From Amycolatopsis sp. 195334CR (GTDB taxonomy: Bacteria; Actinomycetota; Actinomycetes; Mycobacteriales; Pseudonocardiaceae), in contig NZ_JAFJMJ010000001.1 of NCBI RefSeq assembly GCF_017309385.1, positions 1,550,001 through 1,614,000 of the forward strand: 64,000 nucleotides of DNA. The letters are read 5' to 3'. Shown here piece after piece: positions 1 through 8,772 of this stretch. The position numbers were made by a program, and so were the translations under genes. The notes beneath the pieces are model-generated. The model had not been told where the DNA came from, did not search any database, and saw nothing but the letters and a program-made list of their open reading frames with translations. Positions within the stretch are counted from its first letter, which is position 1. Each line of letters starts with the position of its first letter.

Positions 1-1
1 C

Positions 2-2014
2 CCGAATGTGCCCGCGATGAGCGTCAGCGAAGCGCTCACCCAGCTCCTGGTCGAACTCGGTGTGCCCGCCGAGCAGATCCCCGCGTCGGCCGGCCGGAAA
101 GCCACTCTGTTCCAGACGGAGCTGTACGGCACCCGGACCCTGATCGTGCTGGACAACGCCGCGTCGGCGGACCAGGTGCGTCCGCTGCTGCCGGAGGCGC
201 CGGGCTGCTTCGCCGTGGTGACGAGCAGACGGGTGGGTGAGCCGGACACCGGCGAGCAGGTGCGGCTCAGCCCGCTGCCGCCGGAGGACGCGGTCGCGTT
301 GTTCCGCACGCTGGCCGGCCCACTCCGCGTCCGCGGCCAGTCCGCCGAAGTGGCCGCGGTGGTCAAGCGGTGCGGTTACCTCCCGATGCCGATCCGGGTG
401 GTGGCCGCGTTGTTCCGCAGGCACGAGCGGTGGCCGCTCGAACACCTGGTCCGCCTGTTGGAGGAGAGCGGCCCGTGGCACGCGGACACCGACGACGTGG
501 CTGGTGCCGCCGCGGTGCGGGTTTCCTACCAGCAGCTCGGCGATCGCCAGCGCACCATGTTCCGCCTGCTCGGCCACGCGCCAGGACCACACATCACGGT
601 GGCGGGAGCGTCAGCGCTCGCAGGCCGTCCCCTCCCCCAGGCCCGCCTCGCGCTCGACGACCTCCACGAGGTGTGCCTGCTGGAGGAACTGGCCCCGGAG
701 CGCTACCAGATGCTGGACCCGCTCAAGGAGTTCGCCGCAGCGGAGCCTCCTCCGGCCACGCCGGACGAGGCCGCGGACGCCGTGGCGAGGCTGCTCGACT
801 TCTACCTCGTCACCCTGGCGGACGCGGTGGGCGTCGCGTACCCGTTCGAGCGGCCGCGACTGCCCGCGGTGGACCGCACCTGCTCGGTGGCGCGGAAGTT
901 CGACAGCGCGGCCACCGCGATCGCCTGGATCGCCGACGAACGCGAGAACCTGGTGGCGGCGATCCGCCACGCCGCCGCACACGACCGGCCGGAGCACGCC
1001 TGGCGGCTGGCCGTGCTGATCTGGCGTTACTTCCACACCACCAGCCAGTTCGAGGACTGGCTGGAAACGATGAAGCTCGCCAAGGAAATCGTGTCCGCCG
1101 ATCCGGACAACGCCTATGGGCAGGCGCACGTGCTGCTCCGGCTCGCCACCGCGCAAAACCGGCTCGGCCGGCTCACCGAAGCACTCGACCTGGCCAAGCA
1201 GGCACTGCCCAGGTGGGCGCAGGTGGGCGACGCACGTGGTGAGGCGGCTACCTTGTGCGCGATCGCCATTCCGACCATGGAGCTGGGCAGGCACGGTGAA
1301 GCGATCGCGCATTTCGAGGCGGCGCTGGAAAAGTACGAAGAAGTCGGCGACCTGCGCGGCCAGGCCCACGCGCTGAGCAACCTCGGCTACCTCAACGAAC
1401 TGCACGGGAAGCTGGACGTCGCACTGCGCCAGCACCGCGCCGCGGTGCCGATCCTGCGCGAGATCGGCCACGTGCAGGGCCTGGCGCACGTGCTGAACAA
1501 CCTCGGCTCGATCCGGCAGAAACTGGGTTCCTTTGGCGAGGCGCTGGCTGATCACCGGGAGGCACACGAGCTCGCCGGTCAGGTGGGTGACAACTGCGTT
1601 GCCGCCTACGCACTGACCAACATCGGCACGGTGCATCGGCTGGCCGGCCGGCTGGTGGAGGCAGCCCGCTACCAGGAACGGGCCACCGCCGTGGCGGCCG
1701 AGGTGTTCGACGCCGACCTGCGCACCCAGCTCTACCGCGACCGCGCCGCGACCGCGCAGGCGGGCGGCGACCTGGCGGAGGCGCTCCGGTTGTACCGGGG
1801 CGCGCTGGACCTGGCGGCCGGTACCGGGAACCACACCCATCGGGCCCACGCGGACCGCGGCGTCGCCCAGGTCTTGCACGCACTGGGCAGGCATGCCGAA
1901 GCCGTCCCGCACTGGGAGGCGGCCGAGGCGGGGTTCGCGGAGCTGGAAGTGCCCGAGTCGGACGAAGTCCACACGGAACGCGACGCCCTGTCCTGTGCGT
2001 GCGGGCCGGGCTGA
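2..2014 (+). CDS. NB-ARC/TPR regulatory protein, 3' part
   Basis: C-terminal part of a STAND-type signalling ATPase; the gene is cut by the left edge of the window, so its P-loop and effector or DNA-binding N-terminus are not visible. Counting from the first in-frame ATG at 8, a Walker-B-like LIVLDN lies near residue 45, VVTSRR near 70 and a GLPLA-like motif (GYLPMPIRVV) near 122. From about residue 340 to the end there are TPR repeats (ALSNLGYLNELHGKLDVAL, VLNNLGSIRQKLG, ALTNIGTVHRLAG). This layout is that of AfsR/SARP-like regulators and of STAND proteins in bacterial immunity; which one depends on the missing N-terminus. It ends at a bidirectional hairpin shared with the convergent small gene. 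Confidence 0.85.
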   Translation, partial: PNVPAMSVSEALTQLLVELGVPAEQIPASAGRKATLFQTELYGTRTLIVLDNAASADQVRPLLPEAPGCFAVVTSRRVGEPDTGEQVRLSPLPPEDAVALFRTLAGPLRVRGQSAEVAAVVKRCGYLPMPIRVVAALFRRHERWPLEHLVRLLEESGPWHADTDDVAGAAAVRVSYQQLGDRQRTMFRLLGHAPGPHITVAGASALAGRPLPQARLALDDLHEVCLLEELAPERYQMLDPLKEFAAAEPPPATPDEAADAVARLLDFYLVTLADAVGVAYPFERPRLPAVDRTCSVARKFDSAATAIAWIADERENLVAAIRHAAAHDRPEHAWRLAVLIWRYFHTTSQFEDWLETMKLAKEIVSADPDNAYGQAHVLLRLATAQNRLGRLTEALDLAKQALPRWAQVGDARGEAATLCAIAIPTMELGRHGEAIAHFEAALEKYEEVGDLRGQAHALSNLGYLNELHGKLDVALRQHRAAVPILREIGHVQGLAHVLNNLGSIRQKLGSFGEALADHREAHELAGQVGDNCVAAYALTNIGTVHRLAGRLVEAARYQERATAVAAEVFDADLRTQLYRDRAATAQAGGDLAEALRLYRGALDLAAGTGNHTHRAHADRGVAQVLHALGRHAEAVPHWEAAEAGFAELEVPESDEVHTERDALSCACGPG

Positions 2015-2029
2015 TCGCTCGCGGAAATG

Positions 2030-2065
2030 ATCCGGCCGCCCGCGGAATACCGCGAACGGCCGGAT
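2030..2065. terminator. Bidirectional hairpin terminator
   Basis: Perfect 9-bp inverted repeat ATCCGGCCG (2030-2038) / CGGCCGGAT (2057-2065), with a second inner CGCGG/CCGCG pairing in the loop. It lies between the convergent NB-ARC/TPR gene and the small secreted-peptide gene. Confidence 0.7.
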
Positions 2066-2085
2066 GCGCTTTCATCGAATCGAAT

Positions 2086-2259
2086 TCAGTCGTGCCATGG
2101 GTTGCCGTCGGGGTCGGGCGCGGGCGTGGTGGTCACCGGCGGCGCGGGCGGCTCGTCCGACGACGTGGCGAAACCGCTGCCCGCCCCGGCGACCAGCAGG
2201 CAGAAGGCGGCGGCCACCGAAGCCGCGGCAGCCAATGAAGCAGACACGTATTTGGACAT
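2086..2259 (-). CDS. Small secreted Pro/Thr-rich peptide (57 aa)
   Basis: Short gene with a strong ribosome site (TGGAGG, 7 nt before ATG at 2259). The product starts MSKYVSAS, followed by a hydrophobic Ala/Val/Leu segment (about residues 8-30) and a likely signal-peptidase site near GSGFA|TSS. The mature part is about 25 residues, acidic and Pro/Thr-rich, ending DPDGNPWHD. No family is recognised. Secretion is inferred from the signal peptide. It is convergent with the NB-ARC/TPR gene and shares its terminator; the roughly 245 bp upstream, to the TIR-like gene, are less G+C-rich than the surroundings and probably hold its promoter. Confidence 0.7.
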   Translation of the reverse strand: MSKYVSASLAAAASVAAAFCLLVAGAGSGFATSSDEPPAPPVTTTPAPDPDGNPWHD

Positions 2260-2504
2260 GACAAATCCTCCACAGGAAATCGGGAATTGAATTCGGATGC
2301 TTTTCCTTCGTTTCTGGCACCCACTTCGAGGATTCATCAATGCGCCACCGGCCAACAAGGGATTGACCGTTTCCAGCGACGTGGTCAACGGGAAACACCG
2401 GGGCGTCCACCGCTGGTCCACTTCTGGTCGACAGCCATGCCCGAAGCTGCGCGGGTAGGCATCAGCGATCGGCCACGGGCCGGGATGATCAGGGAGGTTC
2501 GGCA

Positions 2505-3389
2505 TTGAACGAGGCAACGACCTACGACGTCGCCGTGTCGTTCACCGAGGAGTCGCGTTCCTCGGTCGGGGAGGTAGTGGAGGCTTGCCGTCAGCGCGGG
2601 CTGACCGTGCTGCACGGACCCGACCAGACGCACGAGTGGTGGGCGCACAAGGAAGGCGGCGATCTGCCGGACGCACGGGTGCGGTTCTTCCTCCCGTTCG
2701 TGTCCACGGTCGACGACTTCACCTCGGCGATGCTGCGCGCGGTGAAGAGCGGGAACGAGCACGTGCTGCCGATCCTGGTCGGCGACTTCGCGGTGCCCGC
2801 GGAACTCCTCCACCCGCACGTGACCTACCTGCGCCTCGACGACCAGCTCACCGAAGCGCTCGCCGCGCGGGTGGAGGCGGCGGAGGCGGCCGGCGTGGAG
2901 CGGGCCCGGGTCGACGAGGTGGTGACCGCGGCCAGGGAGACCGCTCCGGCACCGGCCGTGCCCGCCACGTTCAGCCGCTACGCCGAGCAGGACGCGGTGA
3001 TGCGGTACCTGGGTGAACAGCTCACCGCCGCGATGCCGGGGCTGAGCCGTGGCGGGTTCGCCGGCACGGTGCACCGCGGCGACTCCCGGATCGCCGTGCG
3101 CGTCGAGCACGCGGGCGACACCGTGTACGCGCTGGACATCCAGCGCGGCGGCATCGGCGGTGACGAGACGGTGAACTTCGTGGTCGGCAGGCACGACGCC
3201 GGCAGCGTCTGCAGCAACGGCTGGGCCCGTCCGGTGTACCGCACCGAAACCGGCACGGCGGAGCTCGAACTGCACGACTTCTCGGTGCTGGGCCGCAACA
3301 CCGGCGAGCCCCGCACCTATCGCCGGGAAGACCTGTTCGCCGCGCTCTGGCAGCGGATCAACACGGTCGTGGCGGCCACCGTCCGCTGA
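2505..3389 (+). CDS. TIR-like domain protein, two-domain
   Basis: 294 aa. The TTG start is supported by GGGAGG 7 nt upstream; no better ATG/GTG is seen. Residues about 5-125 have the alternating beta/alpha pattern of a TIR domain (YDVAVSFTEESRSSVGEVV at the N-terminus, then RVRFFLPF, HVLPILVG and VTYLRLDD strands). The region that normally carries the catalytic Glu of NAD-cleaving TIRs reads STVDDFTSAML, with no obvious glutamate, so it may bind or signal rather than hydrolyse NAD. Residues about 155-290 form a separate alpha/beta domain not recognised. It is convergent with the HerA-like ATPase gene and shares a 15-bp-arm terminator with it. A role in conflict or signalling is inferred from neighbours. 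Confidence 0.8.
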   Translation: MNEATTYDVAVSFTEESRSSVGEVVEACRQRGLTVLHGPDQTHEWWAHKEGGDLPDARVRFFLPFVSTVDDFTSAMLRAVKSGNEHVLPILVGDFAVPAELLHPHVTYLRLDDQLTEALAARVEAAEAAGVERARVDEVVTAARETAPAPAVPATFSRYAEQDAVMRYLGEQLTAAMPGLSRGGFAGTVHRGDSRIAVRVEHAGDTVYALDIQRGGIGGDETVNFVVGRHDAGSVCSNGWARPVYRTETGTAELELHDFSVLGRNTGEPRTYRREDLFAALWQRINTVVAATVR

Positions 3390-3397
3390 GCACGTGG

Positions 3398-3433
3398 AAC
3401 GCGCCCCTCACCTTGGCGGGTGAGGGGCGCGTT
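3398..3433. terminator. Bidirectional terminator hairpin
   Basis: Perfect 15-bp inverted repeat (3398-3412 / 3419-3433) with a 6-nt loop TTGGCG. It separates the convergent TIR-like gene and HerA-like ATPase gene; the ATPase stop codon sits in its right arm. Confidence 0.85.
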
Positions 3434-6400
3434 ACCGTGCGCGGGCCCGGTCGAGCACCTCTTCGAGGCGCAGTGGGCTGGGCGGGTGGTGGCTCAGGCA
3501 CAACGGCACGCGCATCCGGCGGAACCCGAAGTTCTCCCCGGTGGCGTAGAAGTGCCCGCGCTCCAACCGCGAGATGTTGCCGACGGAACTGTTCTTCGCC
3601 CTGGCCATCTCGGTCGCCGCGGCGATCTGCGCGGGACTGTTCAACCTGCCGAAGAACTGGGTCGTGGCGTTGCCGACGACCTGGTTGTGCACCCCCTTCG
3701 GGGCCTGGGTGGCGAGCAGCAGGCCGAGCCCGTACTTGCGCGCTTGCGAGGCGAGCAGGATGGTGCTCTGCGTACTGGCCGTCCAGGTCCCGGACGGGGC
3801 GATGGTCTGCGCTTCGTCCATCACGAACAACCCACCGAGCGGGCGGTCGGTGGCCGGGTGCCGCTTGATCCAGGCGAACACCTCCCATTGGAGCTGGCTC
3901 ACGAACGCCTGCCGCTGCTCCTCGGACGGCAGTCCGACGAAGCTGATCACCGAGATCCGCGCTCGTTTCCCGGCGGCCGGAGTGAGCAGGGACGCCGGGT
4001 CCGTCGCTTCGGCCGGACCACCGAGCAACGGGTCGTTGACCGTCGCGGCCCGCAGTGTTTCGGCCAGATCGGCGGCCGTCGCGGCAGCGGTGTTGAGTTT
4101 GCTCACCCCCTCCGGCAGTTCGGCGAGCACCTCGATGAACTGCGTCAGGTCTCGTTTCCCGGTTCGCGCGTAGTGGGCGAGCGCTTCACGCAACACCGCC
4201 CGGCCCCGGACCGCGCCCTTCGAGTCGTTGGCCACCTTGGCGTGTGGCACCAGCCGTGCCACGGCCGCCTCGACCGATGCGGCGAACTCGTCGGCGTCCT
4301 GGCGCACTTCCGCGAAGTCGGGCAACGGGTGGAAACTGAGCGGCCGCCCGCTCGTCCGGCCGGGGGTCCACACAACCACCTCGGTGCTGTCGAGGTACTC
4401 GACGGCCTTCCGCTCGTCACCCGGCCGCCAGTCCTCGGGCGGTTCGGGCCACGCGTCACCCAGCCGCGCCAGGTCGTTGTTCGGATCCAGCACGATGGCC
4501 GATACGCCGTTCAAGGCGCATTCCTCGACGATCCTGCGCAGCAGCACGGTCTTCCCACTGCCGGAACCGGCGAACACGATGGCGTGCTTGCGCAGCGATT
4601 CCAGCTCGATCCGGATTTCACCGTCCATGCCGAGCACGAGTTGGCCCGGCTCCGGCGGTGCCTGCCCCACCACCGGCGGCGGCCTCGTCTCCTGGTGACC
4701 GGCCTTGGCCTGCGGCGAGCCAGGCAGGATGTGCCGCAGGAAGGTCTTGGTGCTCGCGGGTTTCCGCACGGCCAGCCAGGTGAGCAAGCGGTGGGTGGGC
4801 GTGGCGAGCATTTCCTTGAGCGCGCTGAACGTCCGGAGATCATCATCCGACATGTCGAGGCGCCGAACGCCCTGCTCTGTCAGTTCGGTGAATTCCTTCT
4901 TTGTCGTCGGCCCGGTCCAGCCCCGCGTACCCCGGCGGATCAGCACGAGGTGCCGATCCTGCACGCCGGCGCGAATGCCCGCCGCCTCACGAGCACTGCG
5001 CATCCTGCGCAACACGGTGATGCCGTGGCCTTCCGTGATCAGCCGGAACGTCCACTGCTCCTGGGTGTCCAGCGCGTCGTTCAAGATCCGTCGCAGGCCG
5101 GCGTGCAGCCGGTTGTCGTCGGCCAGCGGCTCGGGGTGCCACCTCAGATCGTCATTGCCGACCTCGGTGATCCAGGACTTCAGCCCGGCCAGGAACAGCG
5201 GCGGCGCCACCTCGTCCTCGTTCTCCCTGGTGATTTCCGCGGAGGCGATGTCGGCCTTGTCCCGCAAGCGGTCGAACTGCGCGTCGAGTTCCGCGAAGTC
5301 GTAGTCCGACTCCGGTACAGCTGGGACGGTCGGCACTTCGATCTCTTCGTCGAAGGAACTCAGTTCCCGGATTTCTCCGTGCAGGCAGGTCTCGGCGTGC
5401 GCGTGGATGCGCTTGAGCAACTGCCGCGGGGTGTGTGGCGTCCAGGCCTTGCCGAACGCCTCTTGCGCCACCGGCCAGGTCGGGTGTGGTGGCGAGATGC
5501 CGTTGCTCTGGTAGATCACCCCGAGCCACTTCTCCACCAGCTGCCGCGCCAGTTTCCCGTCGGCGATGGACCCCAGGATCGGTGTGGTGGTGAAGCGGTC
5601 GGCCACGGTGTCGGTGGAGACCTGCTTCAAGTGCATCCAGGTGTTGGGCAGGCACGCCACGATGGTCAGCGTTCGCTGGGTGACCTGGCGCAGGTGCATC
5701 AGGCCCTGTGCGATGCGCTGGATGTCCCCGGTCAGCTCGGCAGCGGTCATCTTGCTGTCGATGGCGCCCTGCCCCCGGTGGTGGACCAAGGTGTCCAGCT
5801 GGTCGACGCCGATCACGCACGGTCCGGTCAACGCCAAGATGCGGGAGATGTCGCGGACGAGCACCTGTGACGACTTGGACCGGTGCTGCATGCCCCAGAG
5901 CCGGCGATCCTCCTGCGCCCCTTCCCGCCCCTGGAGGTATTCCAGGCCGACTTCCGCGTGGTCGGAGCCGTACAGCGCCAACGCCCGGATCGTGTCACCA
6001 CATTCCACGGCGATCCGGCTGTCCACCTTGCGCAGGCCGTTGAGCAGGAGCCGGACGTCATCGGGCGTCAGCGGGGCTTCGCCCACCATCGCCCTGCTGA
6101 CCTCCTCGGGCACGGCAGCCCCCATGCACAACTGACGCATCAGCACGGCGAGCTGCCGTTCGCCTTCGTCGTTGGGCCGGTGCAACTCGCTGCGCATCGC
6201 CTCGGCCACGTCGTCCCAGAACGCATCGCCCGTACTGAGTTCGGCCAGGAAGAAGTAGCCCCCCTTCCGCTGCACCATGCGGCGCACCGAACCCAGCAGG
6301 TGGGTTTTTCCCACGCCCTTCTCCCCTTGCAGCACCAGGCCCACCGGGCTCGGACCGGTGCTGGCCCTGGCGTCCTCGATGCTGGCCTTGATGCGGTGCT

Positions 6401-6515
6401 CGGCACCACTGTGCAGACCGTCCACATGGGACGGAGAAGCACGCCAGACGTCGTCCGGGGTCTCGGCGGAGTTGAAGCGCAGGACGGCCAGCGCCTCGCG
6501 TAAGTGCTCGGTCAT
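3432..6515 (-). CDS. Dual-ATPase protein: N-terminal AAA/STAND-like plus C-terminal HerA/FtsK-like ATPase
   Basis: 1027 aa with two separate P-loops. The first is GEKGVGKT (residues 64-71) followed by a Walker-B-like CVIGVDQLD, in an AAA/STAND-like module filling roughly residues 1-420. The second is GSGSGKT (Lys near 655), followed by IVLDPNND, a Walker B FVMDEAQTI near residue 900 and a LLLATQAP sensor segment, all typical of HerA/VirB4-type pumping ATPases. Residues about 430-620 are a charged linker/helical region. It is the last gene of the operon TIR - KGGVGR ATPase - winged-helix-like - this gene, overlapping the previous gene by 4 nt (ATGA). HerA-type ATPases act with SIR2, TIR or nuclease effectors in several antiphage systems; this particular fusion and partner set is not one I can name. 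Confidence 0.9.
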   Translation of the reverse strand: MTEHLREALAVLRFNSAETPDDVWRASPSHVDGLHSGAEHRIKASIEDARASTGPSPVGLVLQGEKGVGKTHLLGSVRRMVQRKGGYFFLAELSTGDAFWDDVAEAMRSELHRPNDEGERQLAVLMRQLCMGAAVPEEVSRAMVGEAPLTPDDVRLLLNGLRKVDSRIAVECGDTIRALALYGSDHAEVGLEYLQGREGAQEDRRLWGMQHRSKSSQVLVRDISRILALTGPCVIGVDQLDTLVHHRGQGAIDSKMTAAELTGDIQRIAQGLMHLRQVTQRTLTIVACLPNTWMHLKQVSTDTVADRFTTTPILGSIADGKLARQLVEKWLGVIYQSNGISPPHPTWPVAQEAFGKAWTPHTPRQLLKRIHAHAETCLHGEIRELSSFDEEIEVPTVPAVPESDYDFAELDAQFDRLRDKADIASAEITRENEDEVAPPLFLAGLKSWITEVGNDDLRWHPEPLADDNRLHAGLRRILNDALDTQEQWTFRLITEGHGITVLRRMRSAREAAGIRAGVQDRHLVLIRRGTRGWTGPTTKKEFTELTEQGVRRLDMSDDDLRTFSALKEMLATPTHRLLTWLAVRKPASTKTFLRHILPGSPQAKAGHQETRPPPVVGQAPPEPGQLVLGMDGEIRIELESLRKHAIVFAGSGSGKTVLLRRIVEECALNGVSAIVLDPNNDLARLGDAWPEPPEDWRPGDERKAVEYLDSTEVVVWTPGRTSGRPLSFHPLPDFAEVRQDADEFAASVEAAVARLVPHAKVANDSKGAVRGRAVLREALAHYARTGKRDLTQFIEVLAELPEGVSKLNTAAATAADLAETLRAATVNDPLLGGPAEATDPASLLTPAAGKRARISVISFVGLPSEEQRQAFVSQLQWEVFAWIKRHPATDRPLGGLFVMDEAQTIAPSGTWTASTQSTILLASQARKYGLGLLLATQAPKGVHNQVVGNATTQFFGRLNSPAQIAAATEMARAKNSSVGNISRLERGHFYATGENFGFRRMRVPLCLSHHPPSPLRLEEVLDRARAR

Positions 6516-7117
6516 GATTCCTCGATCGCGATGATGTGCTTGTCCTCGCCACCGATCCGGACGGCGGCCGCGTGGTCGGCGTCGGTCAGCGCACTGCGGT
6601 TGGAGTCCGGGGCGAGGTGGACGGTCCCGGTCTTCATCATCTCCAGCAGCGTCTCGTCCACTTCGGACTTTTCCGCACCGTTGAGCTTGGGGCGAATGCG
6701 AGCCAGGCGGATCCAGTCCTGTGGGGCGGTCGCCAGTGCCCGGTACGCCTGACGGATCAGCGATTCCAGGTCGCCGGTGCGCAACGCCTCAGCGAGCAGG
6801 CCGCGCTGCTGGAGGTAGCCGACCACCCGCCGCATCACTTCGAACACCAGCCGCACCTGCGGTCCCGACCTCGACGGCGGCTCACCGTCGACCAGGTTGT
6901 TCATGCACCAGGAGATGCCTTCGTCGGTGATCTCGTGCACGAACGGCCGGACGCTCTCATCGGTCTCGAGCAGCCCGGCTCTGATCAACTTCCGACGCTC
7001 GGCGAGGCTGAGCTTGATCTTGTGTTCCTTCGTCAGCTCCGTGTTGAGCACCGCCCGGTTCGCCAGCATCAACACCGTGAGCGCTGCTCTTGCGTTGTCG
7101 GTGTACTTCTCCGGCAT
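6512..7117 (-). CDS. Winged-helix-like protein of the TIR-HerA operon
   Basis: 201 aa, no named family recognised. The N-terminal 80 residues (LTVLMLANRAVLNTELTKE, then a helix with ERRKLIRAGLLET and the HEITDEG turn) look like a winged-helix DNA- or protein-binding domain of the kind that reads 'helix, recognition helix, wing'. The C-terminal part (from ~100) contains a second RPKLNGAEKSEVDETLLEMMKTG segment of similar type. It lies 11 nt downstream of the KGGVGR ATPase gene and overlaps the HerA-like gene by 4 nt, so it is co-translated. It may be an adaptor or nucleic-acid sensor for the ATPase; that is inference. Confidence 0.8.
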   Translation of the reverse strand: MPEKYTDNARAALTVLMLANRAVLNTELTKEHKIKLSLAERRKLIRAGLLETDESVRPFVHEITDEGISWCMNNLVDGEPPSRSGPQVRLVFEVMRRVVGYLQQRGLLAEALRTGDLESLIRQAYRALATAPQDWIRLARIRPKLNGAEKSEVDETLLEMMKTGTVHLAPDSNRSALTDADHAAAVRIGGEDKHIIAIEES

Positions 7118-7128
7118 CTCGCCGCCTT

Positions 7129-8772
7129 TCAGTCGGTGAACGCGTTGATTCGTCGATCGATCCGGGAGAGCAGATCGGCCACCTCGACGAGCAGGTCCGG
7201 CGGCGCGGCGATCCCCGCGCCGTTCGCGTGGGCCTTGGTCAGCAGCGCCAGGTCCGTCGACCGGTCCAGCAGCAGCGCCAGATCACCGTCGTCCAATGCG
7301 GTCGCCATGCCGCGCACGGCCTCCCGGATCACGGTGAAACGCCCGGAGTAGGGCATCGTGGACGGCAGACCGCGCAGCGCCGCGGCCGCGCTCTCCAGCG
7401 CTTCCTGGTCCGGCCCCGCATCGGTGGCCGGAATGGCGGTGACGAGGTCGTGCAGCTCCCGCGCCACCTTCACCGGCCGCATCCCCGGCAAGAAGTCGAG
7501 GTGCTGCAGGCTGCGCAGGAAGCCCGGCAGCTTCTCCCGGTCGGTCCCGCGCGCCAGAACGCAGAACAACTGGCGCTCCTTGCCACCCGGACCGAGTGTG
7601 TGGCGCAGGAAGCTTTCCGCCTCGGTGGTCTGCCAGCGAGTCGGCTCACCGTCCACCACCAGGCACAGGTGCTCAGCCGGCTGCGGCACCTCGTCGAGGA
7701 AATCGGGATCTCCGGAGAACGACCAGGCGGCCCGCAGACCGAGCAACCGCAGCTCCTCGACCAGCTCTGTCGCCGTGCGCATCGACCGCCGCGGGCTGGA
7801 CACCAGCAAGTCGAGGTCGAACTCCCGATCGCGCTCGCGGGCGGCGGCCACGTAGGCGTCCCGGTTGTCCGCCAGCACGTCGGTGCGGTCGAACTGCCGC
7901 GCGATCACCGCGGCGACCGTCTCCAGCGCGAACGAGATCTGGTCCGCCTTGGGAACCTGCTCCTCCAGCACGGGCAGCTGCTCGCCAAAGCTCCAGTAGG
8001 AAACGTACGGCACGGTGAGGTGCCGCAGCATCAGCTCTTCCGGAACGGTCTTGACCAGCCAGTTCCGGAACAACGGACCGACTACCTCAGCGCACCTGCG
8101 CTGCCACTTCTCCGCGCGCTCGTACTCCACGCGGTTGTCCAACCGGGAGAGCACGGGAAGCACGGAGTGCCGCGGCCGGTCGTACGGCAGCCGGTCACGG
8201 GCGTTGTCCGCGCGCCGGACCACGTCCACCACGTCGTTCAGGTTCTGGTCGTTGGCGGTGAACACGACGACCAGTCGATCCGGCAGTTGCGCGGTGCAGA
8301 TACCAGCGATGTCGGAGACCCCGGTCCGGCTGTCGATCAGCACGAAGTCGTACTGGTCGACCCATTCCGCACGGCGCTGTTCGAGGAAGTCGGCGAAGCC
8401 TTTCCGGTACAGCTCTTCCCAGTTCAACGCCTGCATCCGGCGCGTGTAGGAGCCGTCCAGCCTGCCGCGCTCCACCCGGCCGGCGGCCAGCAGGTCGAGC
8501 TTGCCGCCCTCGACATCGACCTTGACCGGTACGACCTGCGGGTCCGCCTGCCCGGCGAGGAACGCGTGGGCGAGATCGACGACGCCACGCTCCGGCTCCT
8601 CGGACAGCACCTTCGCGAAGTAGTGCTGCAGGCCCGGCGCCTCCAGGTCCCAGTCGACGGTGAGCACCCGGTAGCCCCAGCGCGCCAGCAGCACGGCGAC
8701 GTTGGCCAGGGTGAAACTGCGGCCGACCCCGCCCTTGTAGGAATAGAACGTGATCACGGTCCCGGTGCTCAT
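7129..8772 (-). CDS. KGGVGR-motif variant MinD/ParA-like ATPase
   Basis: 547 aa. The N-terminal half is a SIMIBI/MinD-type ATPase with a deviant Walker A, KGGVGRS at residues 13-19, where the usual KT is replaced by RS. It also has a DWDLEAPGL switch I and a VLIDSRTGVSDIAG switch II. From about residue 310 (FDLDLLVSSPRRS...LRAAWSFSGD...EHLCLVVDGE) there is a TIR-like alpha/beta fold without an obvious catalytic glutamate, then a helical C-terminus. ATG at 8772 overlaps the stop of the upstream TIR gene by 4 nt; an in-frame extension upstream is a shadow inside the TIR gene. Proteins with KGGVGR loops recur in actinobacterial conflict loci beside TIR proteins. It is probably the switch module of this operon (inference). 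Confidence 0.9.
   Translation of the reverse strand: MSTGTVITFYSYKGGVGRSFTLANVAVLLARWGYRVLTVDWDLEAPGLQHYFAKVLSEEPERGVVDLAHAFLAGQADPQVVPVKVDVEGGKLDLLAAGRVERGRLDGSYTRRMQALNWEELYRKGFADFLEQRRAEWVDQYDFVLIDSRTGVSDIAGICTAQLPDRLVVVFTANDQNLNDVVDVVRRADNARDRLPYDRPRHSVLPVLSRLDNRVEYERAEKWQRRCAEVVGPLFRNWLVKTVPEELMLRHLTVPYVSYWSFGEQLPVLEEQVPKADQISFALETVAAVIARQFDRTDVLADNRDAYVAAARERDREFDLDLLVSSPRRSMRTATELVEELRLLGLRAAWSFSGDPDFLDEVPQPAEHLCLVVDGEPTRWQTTEAESFLRHTLGPGGKERQLFCVLARGTDREKLPGFLRSLQHLDFLPGMRPVKVARELHDLVTAIPATDAGPDQEALESAAAALRGLPSTMPYSGRFTVIREAVRGMATALDDGDLALLLDRSTDLALLTKAHANGAGIAAPPDLLVEVADLLSRIDRRINAFTD

Noticed and set aside
611..1972. 453-aa minus-strand frame under the NB-ARC/TPR gene
   Set aside because: Shadow of the TPR coding sequence; no start signal or domain.
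3420..5870. 816-aa open frame antisense to the HerA-like ATPase gene
   Set aside because: G+C-driven shadow: no ribosome site, low-complexity His/Arg/Gly/Pro composition, and the opposite strand encodes clear ATPase motifs.
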